A DNA stretch of 64,000 nt from an uncultured Luminiphilus sp. (GCA_938084055.1 CALKDK010000010.1:144097-208096); one strand, 5' to 3'. Counted from the stretch's first letter, positions 1-10,451 are shown. Made by a program: numbers and translations. The notes: a model not told the origin generated them from the letters alone.

Positions 1-34
1 TAAGGCCACAAACGATGCATTCCCAGCGTGCCAT
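1..34 (-). CDS. Probable rubredoxin, N-terminus only (truncated by window edge)
   Basis: Reverse complement of 1-34 reads ATG GCA CGC TGG GAA TGC ATC GTT TGT GGC CTT = MARWECIVCGL, a rubredoxin-like CxxCG start, preceded by AGGAG-type RBS (gatcaggagtgagcATG). Confidence 0.55.
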   Translation of the reverse strand, partial: MARWECIVCGL

Positions 35-332
35 GCTCACTCCTGATCACTCAACTTGATGGCGGTGATTCTTGCCGCTTTCGCACTCACCGTCATGGGT
101 CTCATGGACTATGTTCCGTCCTAAACCTGCACGAATTGTTGACAAGCCAATTTTTGAAGAAAGACCCATCCCGCATTAAGGCGGTTGCCCGGGGCATTAG
201 CTGCTCACATTGGGCGGCGCGCCGTAAATTCGGCGTGCTGCAGCCGCAATATCGGAATGTCAGTCTATCCGAGCGGGCGAAATTATGCCCGATTGTCCGG
301 TCCGCGTCTGTGCTATTTTTGACGGTCGTGAT

Positions 333-1502
333 CTATTCGGTTTCCCGGAACAATTCCCTGCCAATCAGCATGCGCCGAATTTCAGAGGTCCCCGCACCTA
401 TCTCATAAAGCTTCGCATCCCGTAGCAGGCGACCGGTGGGATAGTCATTGATGTAGCCGTTTCCGCCCAGCAGTTGAATGGCGTCCAGCGTACATTTTGT
501 CGCCATTTCTGCCGTGTACAGAATAACGGCCGCAGCGTCTTTGCGGCTGTCCTCGCCGCGGTCAAGGGCGCGACAGACTGCGTAGAGGAAAGACCGGCTC
601 GCCGCCGTCAGGCTGTACATGTCAGCCAGCTTCCCCTGCACAAGCTGGAACTCGCCAATGGGCTGGTCGAATTGTTTGCGCTCGTGAACATAGGGCACGG
701 TGACGTCAAGACAGGCCTGCATGATGCCTACCGGTCCACCCGACAATACGGCCCGTTCATAATCCAGCCCGGACATGAGTACAGCCACGCCCTTGTTCAA
801 TTCGCCGAGGATGTTCGCGGCAGGGACTTCACAATCTTCAAACACCAATTCGCAGGTGTTCGAGCCGCGCATGCCCAGCTTGTCCAGTTTCTGCGCCCGG
901 GAAAAGCCCGGAAAATCCCGCTCCACGATAAAGGCCGTGATCCCGCGGCTTCCGGCATCGGGTTCGGTTTTGGCGTAAATCACGTAGACGTTCGCATCTG
1001 GACCATTGGTAATCCAGAATTTGTTGCCGTTAAGGATGAAGGTGTCACCGCGCCTTTCGGCTCGCAGGCGCATACTGACCACATCCGATCCCGCCCCGGG
1101 CTCTGACATGGCCAGCGCACCAATGTGCTCTCCCGAGCACAATTTGGGCAGATACCGCTCCCGCTGTGCAGGGGAGCCATTTTTTTGTATTTGGTTCAGG
1201 CAGAGATTGGAATGGGCGCCGTAGGACAGGCCTACCGAGGCGGAGGCCCGGGAGATTTCCTCCATGACGATCGCATGGCCGAGATAACCGACATCACTGC
1301 CACCGTATTCCTCCGCGACGGTCATTCCCAGGACGCCAAGATTCCCGAATTTTGCCCAGAGATCCATGGGGAATTCATTGCTGCTGTCGATCTCTGCAGC
1401 CCGGGGGGCGAGTTCCTTTTGGCAGAACTGGTGGACGGTATCCCGCAGCATATCCAGCTCTTCACCCAGTCCGTGGTTGAGGGTGGGGTAGGGAGTGTTC
1501 AT
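333..1502 (-). CDS. Acyl-CoA dehydrogenase, isovaleryl-CoA dehydrogenase type
   Basis: ORF 333..1553; likely start at [11 protein letters not shown]. Motifs [66 protein letters not shown]. Confidence 0.9.
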   Translation of the reverse strand: MNTPYPTLNHGLGEELDMLRDTVHQFCQKELAPRAAEIDSSNEFPMDLWAKFGNLGVLGMTVAEEYGGSDVGYLGHAIVMEEISRASASVGLSYGAHSNLCLNQIQKNGSPAQRERYLPKLCSGEHIGALAMSEPGAGSDVVSMRLRAERRGDTFILNGNKFWITNGPDANVYVIYAKTEPDAGSRGITAFIVERDFPGFSRAQKLDKLGMRGSNTCELVFEDCEVPAANILGELNKGVAVLMSGLDYERAVLSGGPVGIMQACLDVTVPYVHERKQFDQPIGEFQLVQGKLADMYSLTAASRSFLYAVCRALDRGEDSRKDAAAVILYTAEMATKCTLDAIQLLGGNGYINDYPTGRLLRDAKLYEIGAGTSEIRRMLIGRELFRETE

Positions 1503-1600
1503 GCAGGGGCTCCTGTGCCTGATGTATGTGCGGTGCGGGGGAAGCGCGCCCAATTGTAAATCATCCCTGACTCAATTGGGGCGTCCGGTCAGTGAGATGC

Positions 1601-2077
1601 TTACCCCGACGGCTCTTCCCGCGTATTCGGGTGGTCTGTGATGGACAGACCAGCGCGGTGGCGAAGCTCGTGCTCTATTTTGATGCAGCGATCCATGACC
1701 ACCCCCAGGCCGGCGCGGCGTGCCCGAACCGCCGCTTCGATATGAATGATATCCAGCTGCATCCATACCAGGCTCGCGCCGATGGCAATCGCGGCCTCGA
1801 CACTTTTGGGCACCCGTTCAACGCGCTGGAAGAGGTTCACAATATCGATCTGTCCGGGAATGTCATACAGCGATCCGTAGCACGGTCGTCCCATGATCGA
1901 TGGGTGGTTCGGGTTGACGGGAACGATGTCATAGCCCTGTTGTTGGAGGTATAGACTGGCGCGGTAGCTGTCACGGTCCGGTTTGTCGGATAAGCCAACG
2001 ACGGCTATCCGGCGGGGCTGGGCCAAGCTCCAGTCAATCCACCGTTGCTCGTCATCCTGGGAGTGTTGTTTGCGCAC
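1601..2077 (-). CDS. CoA-binding domain protein (YccU-like)
   Basis: RRIAVVGLSDKPDRDSYRASLYLQQQGYDIVPVNPNHPSIMGRPCYGSLYDIP...WMQLDI; GTG start at 2077 with an upstream AGGA; longer ORF start (2236) is less likely. Confidence 0.8.
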   Translation of the reverse strand: MRKQHSQDDEQRWIDWSLAQPRRIAVVGLSDKPDRDSYRASLYLQQQGYDIVPVNPNHPSIMGRPCYGSLYDIPGQIDIVNLFQRVERVPKSVEAAIAIGASLVWMQLDIIHIEAAVRARRAGLGVVMDRCIKIEHELRHRAGLSITDHPNTREEPSG

Positions 2078-2185
2078 AGTGTGGCTTCCTGCGGGTACTG
2101 CGGGGGATAATGCCACAGGTTCACCCCGGGATCTTTGCGGGGTGGGATCTGGCATGGGGCATTCCATGTCACATCGGGGGCTTTG

Positions 2186-2310
2186 CCAGGAATCCTGCAG
2201 GGCAAGGTGCCGACCTGGTGGGTTTCGTCGCTGCATTCCCCATGACTGTGACGGGCAAGATTCAGAAATTCAAAATGCGCGATGCCGTGGTCGAGTCCCT
2301 GAACGGGTAG
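2186..2310 (+). pseudogene. Remnant of acyl-CoA synthetase (AMP-binding) C-terminus
   Basis: In-frame FVAAFPMTVTGKIQKFKMRDAVVESLNG* carries the catalytic-lysine C-terminal motif (PMTVTGKIQKFKMR) of acyl-CoA synthetases; no upstream AMP-binding domain is present; an adjacent frame reads LQGKVPTWWV, suggesting a frameshift. Confidence 0.65.
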
Positions 2311-2331
2311 CGGAATCCTGACCAGGAGGGG

Positions 2332-3123
2332 TCAGTTTGTGTTCTGGCCCCGGGCCCGTGAACGCAGAGCCTGCAATCGTTCCCCCATTTGACTGAAGTC
2401 TGCCTGCTCGAGGTAGGCAATACCCCGTTCGCCCTCGAGTTCAAGCGCATCGCCCAACGGCAACAGGTCACCGTCATTCATCAAGCTGCGCATTGCCGAA
2501 ACCGTCGCCGGGTTGGACTCGGCGATCTGGCTGGCAGCAGCTACAGCATCATCTACCAGGGTATCGGCAGGACAGATGCGGTTCACCAGCCCCCAGTCCA
2601 GAGCCTGCTCAGCGCTGATGAAATTGCCTGTCAGGCTCGCCTCCCGGGCCCGGTTGATGCCAATCAATCGTCCCAGTTTTTGTGACAGGCCCCAGCCGGG
2701 GAGCAGTCCGACCCGGGCGTGTGTGTCGGCAAAACGTGCCAGCGGTGACGCGTACAAGAAATCGCAAGCCAGGGCCAGTTCAAAACCTCCGGTGACCGCC
2801 GCACCGTTGACCGCGCCGATCACCGGTTTGCCGCAGTCGCGAATAGCTACCACGAGGGGGGAGCGGGTGCCCATGCCTCCATTCTGGAGCACGCCGGGAT
2901 TCTCACTGAGCTCCTTGAGGTCAACGCCGGCACAAAATGCCTTCCCGGCGCCGGTCAGGACGATGGCATGAACCTCGTCGCTGTCGCGCAAGGCCTCAAA
3001 AGACGCCACCAGTGCTGTGCTCAAAAGACGGTTGAGTGCATTGTTGGCCTTGGGCCGGGATAGTGTGACCAGCGCCACGTTATCTCGTGTCTGAACCGCG
3101 ATGGGTTGTTCATGATCTGTCAT
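2332..3123 (-). CDS. Enoyl-CoA hydratase/isomerase family protein
   Basis: VALVTLSRPKANNALNRLLSTAL, AFCAGVDLKEL, KPVIGAVNGAAVTGGFELALACDFLYAS crotonase motifs; start at MTDHEQPIAVQ. Confidence 0.9.
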   Translation of the reverse strand: MTDHEQPIAVQTRDNVALVTLSRPKANNALNRLLSTALVASFEALRDSDEVHAIVLTGAGKAFCAGVDLKELSENPGVLQNGGMGTRSPLVVAIRDCGKPVIGAVNGAAVTGGFELALACDFLYASPLARFADTHARVGLLPGWGLSQKLGRLIGINRAREASLTGNFISAEQALDWGLVNRICPADTLVDDAVAAASQIAESNPATVSAMRSLMNDGDLLPLGDALELEGERGIAYLEQADFSQMGERLQALRSRARGQNTN

Positions 3124-3234
3124 TTTTAGCTTATTTTTCCGCTTGAGCGAGGAGGCGACTCTGTATAGCATTCCGGCAGTATAAAAGTAATAACTGATTT
3201 CCCAATCTACCCTAAAAACTCCAAGAGGTGCTTC

Positions 3235-5742
3235 ATGCTGTTTTCCAAAAAACGCTTACCACTCGTGGCCGCTATCACTGCAGTTGTCGCAACTGCGCCA
3301 GTCGCAGCCCAGCAACTGGAAGAGGTGATCGTGACCGCCCAGAAGCGGGCAGAAAACCTACAAGACGTACCTATTTCGGTGAGCACGGTGAGTGGAGAGA
3401 AGATTCAGGACAACACCATACTGAACTTTGCTGCTCTGGCCGACTTCGTCCCTAGCCTGCATATTGCCGATGCGCCCGTTAACACCAATATTTATATGCG
3501 CGGCATTGGTTCGGGTAACAACCGGGGCTTCGAGCAGTCGGTGGGTATGTACCTCGACGGCGTCTACCTGGGCCGGGGGCGCCAGTACCGCTCGGCGCTG
3601 ATGGATATCGAGCGCGTTGAGGTGCTGCGTGGACCCCAGGGCACCCTGTTCGGCAAGAATACGGTCGCCGGCGCCATCAATATCACCAGCGCTTCACCGG
3701 TACCCGGTGACGAGGCTCAAGGCGAAATCAATGCTTCCGTGGAAGAAAATGGTGGCCAGATTTATGAAGGTTACATTCAGGGCGGAACCGATACCTTTGC
3801 CGCCCGACTGGCTCTGCGCTACCGGGAAACCGATGGTTATGTGTACAACGCCTACCTCGAGCAGGACGAGGGTGCTTTGGATGAAACAGGCGGGCGCCTG
3901 ACGCTCGTATGGGAGCCCAGCGATACCTTCTCTGCCAACATGAAGTACACCAACATGCAACGCGACCGTGACGGTGCGGCGAGCGCTACCTGGCGCTACC
4001 TGAGCCCGGAGGAGCGCAACGCGCAGGTACCCAATCGCTCTGCTTTTGCAGATATTGCCTACAACTTGATGGACGTTTTTTTCCCAGACTTCCCAAGTAT
4101 TGCAGGGCAGGAGTTCACGACCTATAAAGACAATAACTGCGGGACTGACAAGTCGTGTTCGTCCGCAGGCATTGGTTACAAGCCCGAAAACAGTGATGAT
4201 GAAATCCAGAACTTCTCGCTGAATATGAACTGGGAAGTCGGCAACGGCACCCTGACCTCGGTCACAGGCTGGTCGGGCTACAAGTATTTTGATGACGTGG
4301 ATGTGGATTGGCTGCCACTGCAGTTTATCGACCGCTCGGACATTCACGATTTTGAGCAGTTCAGTCAGGAATTCCGCTGGGCTTCCGACATCGGTGATCG
4401 TTTCACCTATACCGTCGGCGCGTACTATGACGAAAACGAATTGGATATGCAGGGCCAGGTGGTAATTGACACCAACTTCGACGGCTTGTTTCCCCAGTTT
4501 GCCTCCATTGCTTTTGGGGCTCCTATTCCCAATTTGCTGCCCCTGCTGACGGGAGGCGCCTATTCCTCTAACCAGATTAGCCGCAACCACAACTTTAACC
4601 AGGAGACCGAGTCCTGGGCCCTGTTTGCCCAGGGTACATACGATCTTACAGACGCTTTGCGCCTGACGGTGGGCTTGCGCTACACCGAGGAGGAGAAGGA
4701 CGCGATCTCCAGCCAGCGCCTGGGTGACCTGAACTGCCCGGGTGCCGTGGATGGTGGCCTGGATGGCACCTGCGCCACCGGCTACAGCTACTTCCTCGAT
4801 ATTATTCAGGCGAGCAGCTTCAACACCTACAACAAAGAGTGGGTGGGGAACCGCAAGACCGACGACCTGTCCCCCTCGCTAAATTTGCAGTGGGATGTGG
4901 GCGACAGTTCTATGCTTTACATCAGCTGGTCCCAGGGCTTCAAGTCCGGTGGCTTCTCTGCCGCGGATGATGGCGAGCCCGGTGATTTCACGGTAGCGCA
5001 GTTGCCGCCCCCGGGTGGTTTTGTATCCACGGTCCCCAACCCAGACTTTGAGTTTGACGACGAGTCCGTAGACGCCATTGAGATTGGCGGTAAGCATGAA
5101 TTTCTGGATGGCGCCATGCGCCTGAACTGGGCGGCCTTCTACTCGGAGTACGACGACCTTCAGACCACCATCTTCAAGGGTGTCGGCTTCTCCGTAAAGA
5201 ATGCCGCATCATCTGAGGTGGCAGGCCTCGAGGTTGATTGGCTTATGCAGGTCACGGATTCGCTGCGTGTGGGTGTCAATGCCGCCTATCTCGATGCCAC
5301 CTACGGCGACTTTGCCGATGGCCCCTGTAATGCCATTCAGTTGGACGCGGACGCTCTTTGTGGAACACCTGCGGGTGCGACCAGCAATGACCTTACGGGC
5401 TACCGCACGCTTTACTCCTCAGAGTGGAGCGGTAATGCGTTCGTTGACTTCCGCACCCAACTGGGACGTATGGAGCTGTTTGCCGGTGTCGATGTTAACT
5501 ACCGCGATGAGTTCGATTCAGCCGGAGATGCTGATCCCTATGACGTAATCCCCTCTTATACCAAGGTGAATGCGCGCATTGGTCTCGGCGGTGAGTTCTG
5601 GGAAGTGATGGCTTACGGCCGTAACATCTTCGATGAGGCTGCATTGCAGCAGAGCTTCGACACACCCGTGCTGGCGGGCAGCCACACCTTCTACATGGAT
5701 GAAGGCGCAGTCTTCGGTGTGCGCGGTACCCTTCGCTTCTAA
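3235..5742 (+). CDS. TonB-dependent receptor
   Basis: Signal peptide, LEEVIVTAQKRAENLQDVPISV TonB box/plug, RVEVLRGPQGTLFGKNTVAGAINI, C-terminal beta-barrel ending in F (GVRGTLRF). Confidence 0.95.
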   Translation: MLFSKKRLPLVAAITAVVATAPVAAQQLEEVIVTAQKRAENLQDVPISVSTVSGEKIQDNTILNFAALADFVPSLHIADAPVNTNIYMRGIGSGNNRGFEQSVGMYLDGVYLGRGRQYRSALMDIERVEVLRGPQGTLFGKNTVAGAINITSASPVPGDEAQGEINASVEENGGQIYEGYIQGGTDTFAARLALRYRETDGYVYNAYLEQDEGALDETGGRLTLVWEPSDTFSANMKYTNMQRDRDGAASATWRYLSPEERNAQVPNRSAFADIAYNLMDVFFPDFPSIAGQEFTTYKDNNCGTDKSCSSAGIGYKPENSDDEIQNFSLNMNWEVGNGTLTSVTGWSGYKYFDDVDVDWLPLQFIDRSDIHDFEQFSQEFRWASDIGDRFTYTVGAYYDENELDMQGQVVIDTNFDGLFPQFASIAFGAPIPNLLPLLTGGAYSSNQISRNHNFNQETESWALFAQGTYDLTDALRLTVGLRYTEEEKDAISSQRLGDLNCPGAVDGGLDGTCATGYSYFLDIIQASSFNTYNKEWVGNRKTDDLSPSLNLQWDVGDSSMLYISWSQGFKSGGFSAADDGEPGDFTVAQLPPPGGFVSTVPNPDFEFDDESVDAIEIGGKHEFLDGAMRLNWAAFYSEYDDLQTTIFKGVGFSVKNAASSEVAGLEVDWLMQVTDSLRVGVNAAYLDATYGDFADGPCNAIQLDADALCGTPAGATSNDLTGYRTLYSSEWSGNAFVDFRTQLGRMELFAGVDVNYRDEFDSAGDADPYDVIPSYTKVNARIGLGGEFWEVMAYGRNIFDEAALQQSFDTPVLAGSHTFYMDEGAVFGVRGTLRF

Positions 5743-5760
5743 GAGCGAAGAAAAGCTAGC

Positions 5761-5787
5761 AGCCCGCCTTGCGGCGGGCTTTTTTTT
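5761..5787 (+). terminator. Rho-independent terminator after TonB-dependent receptor
   Basis: agcccgcc-ttgc-ggcgggct followed by ttttttt. Confidence 0.9.
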
Positions 5788-5853
5788 ACTTGCTAATTGC
5801 GCTTGGAGAACAGCGGATGCCGGGGTTTTCGGCTTAATCGGTTGCGCCGGCTT

Positions 5854-7329
5854 TCAGTGGCCTCGCTCCTCCCTGAGCAGGCTGCGCCGGATTTTTCCCG
5901 CCTCATTGCGGGGTAGGGCGGTGACTATTTCCAGGGATCGAGGCACCTTGTAGGGCAGCAGTTGCTCCCGGCAAAGCTGCAAAAGGGCGACGTTCAGTTC
6001 TGCTGTGGCCGGCCCGTTGGCCTCGACCACGGCGTGGACGCGGCGACCCAGGTCATCGTCTTGCAGGCCGACGACAGCGACGTCCCTGACCTCGGGATGT
6101 TGGCTGATTACCGCTTCAATTTCTGCTGGGAAAATATTCGCCCCACCAGAAATAATCAGGTCGGTGCGCCGATCGGCGAGGTAGAGATACCCCTCTTCGT
6201 CCAGCCAGCCCAGATCCCCCACACTGGTGAACCCTCCGTTCAGGTCTTCCAGGGGTGCCGAGCCCCGGTACTCGCAGGGCGGGGCGGCACCGGCGATGCG
6301 GGTAAAGATTTCGCCCACCTCACCGGTTGGCACAGGGTTGCGTTGTTCGTCGAGAATCAGGATCTCGGTACCCACACCTCTGCCGACACTGCCACGATGT
6401 TCAAGCCATTCGTTGCCGTCGATGATGGTCAAGCCGTTGGCCTCAGTGGCTGCCCAGAGCTCTAGAATGCGCCCACCGCCCAACTTGGCGATAAAACCCT
6501 CCTTGGCCCAGGCGGGGCAGGGTGCAGCGAGGTGCCAGACCACTCGAACGCTCTCGAGATTGGCGACCATCCAGCCGGGCTCTCGAAGCATTCGTTGCAT
6601 CATGGTCGGCACGAGATTGAGTACGGTGGGTTGGTAGGACTCGATGATCTCGAGGCTCTGGGTGGCATTGAAGCGTTCATTGAGCAACACGCGTCCCCCC
6701 CGGAGCAACATGTTAATAGAAAACCAAAAGGGGCCGTTGTGGTACAGGGGTCCGGGGGAGTATTTGAGATCGCCGGGCTCAAACCGCATCAGTTGTGGAA
6801 TCACCGGGTTGTCGGGATCGAACAGTGCGTCACCGGTGGTGACGATCAACTTCGGCCGCCCTGTTGAGCCTCCCGACGCGAGCGCTTTTATCGGGTTGCT
6901 GACCCTTTGGGGCAGTGGGCTGCCCAGGGGGTCGGTGGCCATGAAGTCGTCAGGGTCAAGCGAGGGCGCCTCAGGACGGCCCTTTGCAATGACTACCTTG
7001 GGAGCTGCGAGAGCCAACAAGCCGCTCAGCTCAACCTCGGGAAGCCGGTGGCTAACTGGCATGGGGGTACCCCCGGCCTTAAGGATGGCCACGGTGGCGG
7101 TGAGAAACTGATTGCCAGTAGGCAATTGGATGGGCACAAGATCCCCGGGACCCACGTCATGGTCCAGCAGGAGGGACTCGGCGAGTCGGTCGGACCGATG
7201 GCGCAGCTGGCTGCGGGTCGTAATCTCGGCCTCGCCTGACATCATGACCGTCGTCAATAAAACCTCGTCGGGCTGGTGCTCGGCGAGACGATCCAGCAGG
7301 GCGCCCAAGGTTACGAGGGATGGGGTCAT
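5854..7329 (-). CDS. AMP-binding acyl-CoA synthetase / ligase
   Basis: ASGGSTGRPKLIV (P-loop), YLADRRTDLIISGGANIFPAEIEAV, LPRNEAGKIRRSLLREE. Confidence 0.9.
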   Translation of the reverse strand: MTPSLVTLGALLDRLAEHQPDEVLLTTVMMSGEAEITTRSQLRHRSDRLAESLLLDHDVGPGDLVPIQLPTGNQFLTATVAILKAGGTPMPVSHRLPEVELSGLLALAAPKVVIAKGRPEAPSLDPDDFMATDPLGSPLPQRVSNPIKALASGGSTGRPKLIVTTGDALFDPDNPVIPQLMRFEPGDLKYSPGPLYHNGPFWFSINMLLRGGRVLLNERFNATQSLEIIESYQPTVLNLVPTMMQRMLREPGWMVANLESVRVVWHLAAPCPAWAKEGFIAKLGGGRILELWAATEANGLTIIDGNEWLEHRGSVGRGVGTEILILDEQRNPVPTGEVGEIFTRIAGAAPPCEYRGSAPLEDLNGGFTSVGDLGWLDEEGYLYLADRRTDLIISGGANIFPAEIEAVISQHPEVRDVAVVGLQDDDLGRRVHAVVEANGPATAELNVALLQLCREQLLPYKVPRSLEIVTALPRNEAGKIRRSLLREERGH

Positions 7330-7529
7330 AGGATCTCCGTGGGCCTGGCCCGTGTCACTTGCTTGTTGGTGTCGCAGCGCCCGCCGGCGGGCGCGTAGCG
7401 AAGGGACTGAAAGCCCGGGTGGTAGTAGGACTGCTCGGGACTATCCTCCGCCGCGCCAACATTGTATCGTCTCGCACGCCAATTGGGCTGCCCCGCCGTG
7501 CCCGCAAATTTTCCAAGGGAGTATTGATT

Positions 7530-8537
7530 TTGGATCCTCTGAGCCAGGCTGCCGTCGGTGCTGTTGTACCCCAGGCAATAATGAAGCGTCAGGAAATTAT
7601 TCGCCTCACCCTGGTGGGGGCCCTCTCGGGTATGGCTCCCGATCTTGACGTCTTCATCCGCTCTGATACCGATCCGCTTCTGTTCCTTGAGTATCATCGG
7701 CAGTTTACCCACGCGCTCATTTTTATTCCGGTGGGCTCCCTGCTCTGCGCCGCGGTGTTTACCCAAACGTTTGCCCGGGGGATTCCTTTCCTGACCGTGT
7801 GGCTGGCGGCTTGTCTGGGTTACGCCACCCATGGGCTCCTGGATGCCTGTACCACCTATGGCACTTTGCTACTCTGGCCGTTTTCGGATGCGCGCATTGC
7901 CTGGAACAGCATCGCTGTGATCGATCCGCTGTTCACTGTTCCACTCGTTGTCGGCATCATCTGGGGGCTGGTGCGGCGTAACGTCTGGGCGGCCCGCGTG
8001 GGATTGCTGTGGGCACTGTGTTACCTCGGCGTGGGTCTCATCCAGCACGATCGCGCCGCTGCAGTGGGTCAAGCCTTGGCCGCTGACCGCGGGCATAGTG
8101 GCGTGTCCGTATCAGCCAAACCCACCCTGGGCAATGTGCTGTTATGGAAAGTCATCTATCGTCACCAGGGACAATTTTGGGTTGATGCCGTGCGCGTGGG
8201 TTTTGGCACTCGAGTTTACCCGGGCGGTTCCATTCCCGAGTTTGATCCGGGTTTACACTTGCCCTGGCTGGACAATGCCTCCCAGCAGGGCCGGGACCTG
8301 GAGCGCTTTCGCTGGTTTTCCAGCGACTACCTGGCCATGGATACCGATAACCCACTGCTGGTTGTCGACATGCGCTACTCGTTGCTGCCCAATGAGATCA
8401 AGGGGCTCTGGGGCATTGAGTTCGATCCGGAGGCGAGCAGTCAGGCCCACGTGCGCTACCGCGCCCAGCGCAGCGCTGATGCCCAGCGCGCCGGGCTGCT
8501 GTGGGCCATGTTAAAGGGGGCCGAGGTCCCCGATTGA
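7530..8537 (+). CDS. Membrane-bound metal-dependent hydrolase (YdjM family)
   Basis: LDPLSQAAVGAVVPQ, GALSGMAPDLDVFIRSDTDPLLFLEYHRQFTHALIFIPVG, GYATHGLLDACTTYGT; TTG start at 7530 (or 7524) more likely than ORF start 7359. Confidence 0.8.
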   Translation: MDPLSQAAVGAVVPQAIMKRQEIIRLTLVGALSGMAPDLDVFIRSDTDPLLFLEYHRQFTHALIFIPVGSLLCAAVFTQTFARGIPFLTVWLAACLGYATHGLLDACTTYGTLLLWPFSDARIAWNSIAVIDPLFTVPLVVGIIWGLVRRNVWAARVGLLWALCYLGVGLIQHDRAAAVGQALAADRGHSGVSVSAKPTLGNVLLWKVIYRHQGQFWVDAVRVGFGTRVYPGGSIPEFDPGLHLPWLDNASQQGRDLERFRWFSSDYLAMDTDNPLLVVDMRYSLLPNEIKGLWGIEFDPEASSQAHVRYRAQRSADAQRAGLLWAMLKGAEVPD

Positions 8538-8569
8538 TGAGCCGGCGGCGCCAATAACCTGTGTCCGGG

Positions 8570-9757
8570 TCAGCTATTCTCGGACTGGTAGTACGCCATT
8601 AGAATGTCCGCCACCTCGGGACGGGAGAATTCCGGCGGCGGCGCGATACCCTCGCTCAAAAGTTCACGTACTTTCGTTCCGGACAGCAGCACGAAGTCGT
8701 CTTTCTCGTGATCGGCTGCCTCCCGCATCATGACCACCTTGCCCAACTTCTTCGACCAGGCTGTGTGGTCGGCACTGAAGATTTCAATCTCCAGTGCACC
8801 CTCGGGCACATTTTCACTGAAAATAGTCTGGGCTTCGAAGGGGCCGTAGAAGTCACCGACTCCGGCGTGATCGCGCCCGACGATCAGATGTGAGGCACCC
8901 ATATTCTGGCGGAAAACTGCGTGGAGTACCGCCTCGCGGGGGCCCGCGTACAACATGTCAAAGCCGTATCCACTGACCATCACCGAGTTGGCTGGAAAGT
9001 AGACGTCAACCATCTTGCGGATACAGGCATCCCGGACGTCAGCGGGTATGTCGCCCGCCTTCAATTTTCCTAACAGCATGTGCACGATACAGCCATCGGC
9101 TTCGAGGCGCTCCATGGCCATGCGACACAGCTCCTCGTGGGCGAGGTGCATCGGGTTGCGGGTCTGGAAGGCCACCACCTTGTTCCAGCCCCGCTGCTCA
9201 ATTTCAGAACGAATTTCCACAGCGGTTTGAAAGGTGCCCGCAAACTCCGCACTGAAATAGCTGTAGTTGAGCACTTGGATAGGGCCGGAGAGCAATGTGT
9301 TGCCAAGCTGGGTAAATGTCGCCACGCCTGGATGGCCGGCGTCGTTAGTCCCGAAAATCTGCCCGGCCATGGCGCTAATTTGCTCATCGCTGACGGATTC
9401 CACGGTCTCGATATCCATAACTGCCAGGACAGGGTTGCCGTCGACGTTGGGATCGCGAAGGGCGACCCGGGAACCCACCGTCGCACCGGTTTCCTTTGTC
9501 AGGTTGATAATGGGAACGGGCCAGAAAAGACCGTCGCTTGTCGTCATGTTGGCGGCTACCGACAGGGCATCGGCAAGGTTCATATAGCCCCGCAGTGGGT
9601 TGAAATAACCCGCGCCCAACATGACGGCGTTGGCAGCCGCAGCGGAGTTGAGTAGCAGACTGGGCAGGCTCTCTGCCTCCCGGACAAGCTGTGCGCGCGC
9701 CGCATCATCCGCAACGTAACGGGGCTGCAGCGTGTCGGATCCATGGGGTTTGATCAT
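8570..9757 (-). CDS. sat: Sulfate adenylyltransferase (ATP sulfurylase, single-subunit Sat)
   Basis: AFQTRNPMHLAHEELCR, VGRDHAGVGDFYGPFEAQ, LSGTKVRELLSEGIAPPPEFSRPEV. Confidence 0.95.
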   Translation of the reverse strand: MIKPHGSDTLQPRYVADDAARAQLVREAESLPSLLLNSAAAANAVMLGAGYFNPLRGYMNLADALSVAANMTTSDGLFWPVPIINLTKETGATVGSRVALRDPNVDGNPVLAVMDIETVESVSDEQISAMAGQIFGTNDAGHPGVATFTQLGNTLLSGPIQVLNYSYFSAEFAGTFQTAVEIRSEIEQRGWNKVVAFQTRNPMHLAHEELCRMAMERLEADGCIVHMLLGKLKAGDIPADVRDACIRKMVDVYFPANSVMVSGYGFDMLYAGPREAVLHAVFRQNMGASHLIVGRDHAGVGDFYGPFEAQTIFSENVPEGALEIEIFSADHTAWSKKLGKVVMMREAADHEKDDFVLLSGTKVRELLSEGIAPPPEFSRPEVADILMAYYQSENS

Positions 9758-9769
9758 TGGGTTACTCCT

Positions 9770-10387
9770 TCAGGCGGCAAGAATGCCGCGCTCTTGCAGA
9801 TAATTGACCAGCAGGTCGACCTCGTCTTCGAGGCTCATCTGGTCGGTGTGCAGGTGGATTTCCGCAGAGAGGGGTGCTTCGTAGGGGTCGTCAATGCCGG
9901 TGAAGTTTTTGATTTCGCCAGCACGCGCTTTTTTGTACAGTCCCTTGGGATCGCGTTTCTCGGCTTCTTCCAAAGCGCAATCAACGAATACCTCAATAAA
10001 GGCCATACCGGCCTCGTCATGGAGCGCCCGAACCTGGTCGCGATCGGCTCGGTAGGGACTGATGAAGCTGCTCAGTGCGATGACCCCTGAGTCGACAAAG
10101 AGCTTGGCAATTTCACCAATTCGTCGAATGTTTTCTGTCCGGTCTTCAGCAGAGAAACCCAGGTTTTTGTTAATACCAAAGCGGATATTGTCCCCATCGA
10201 GACGGTAGCTGAGGTGGCCCCGTTCGAATAACCGGGCTTCCAGTGCCACAGCAATGGTGCTTTTACCACTGCCTGATAAACCGGTGAACCACAGTGTGGC
10301 GCCACGTTGCTTCATCATGCGTTCGCGATCGTCGCGGGTTATTTCGCCATCGTGCCAGTGCACGTTAGTGGCTTTTTGTTCGGTCAT
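9770..10387 (-). CDS. cysC: Adenylyl-sulfate kinase
   Basis: [75 protein letters not shown]; start [16 protein letters not shown]. Confidence 0.95.
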   Translation of the reverse strand: MTEQKATNVHWHDGEITRDDRERMMKQRGATLWFTGLSGSGKSTIAVALEARLFERGHLSYRLDGDNIRFGINKNLGFSAEDRTENIRRIGEIAKLFVDSGVIALSSFISPYRADRDQVRALHDEAGMAFIEVFVDCALEEAEKRDPKGLYKKARAGEIKNFTGIDDPYEAPLSAEIHLHTDQMSLEDEVDLLVNYLQERGILAA

Positions 10388-10451
10388 GCTGTGATCTCCA
10401 GGGTAGGGCGCGCGCATTGTAGGGTTTGCCTCGCTATTTGTTAAACTGTTT

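Noticed and set aside
59-124. Short hydrophobic peptide MAVILAAFALTVMGLMDYVPS* divergent from the probable rubredoxin
   Set aside because: Only 21 aa with no good ribosome-binding site; cannot be distinguished from chance.
28-408. 126-aa plus-strand ORF at the left edge
   Set aside because: No motif, overlaps the probable rubredoxin start and the dehydrogenase 3' end.
3694-4590. 298-aa minus-strand ORF inside the TonB-dependent receptor gene
   Set aside because: Antisense to a strongly supported receptor; no recognisable motif; typical by-product of GC-rich coding sequence.
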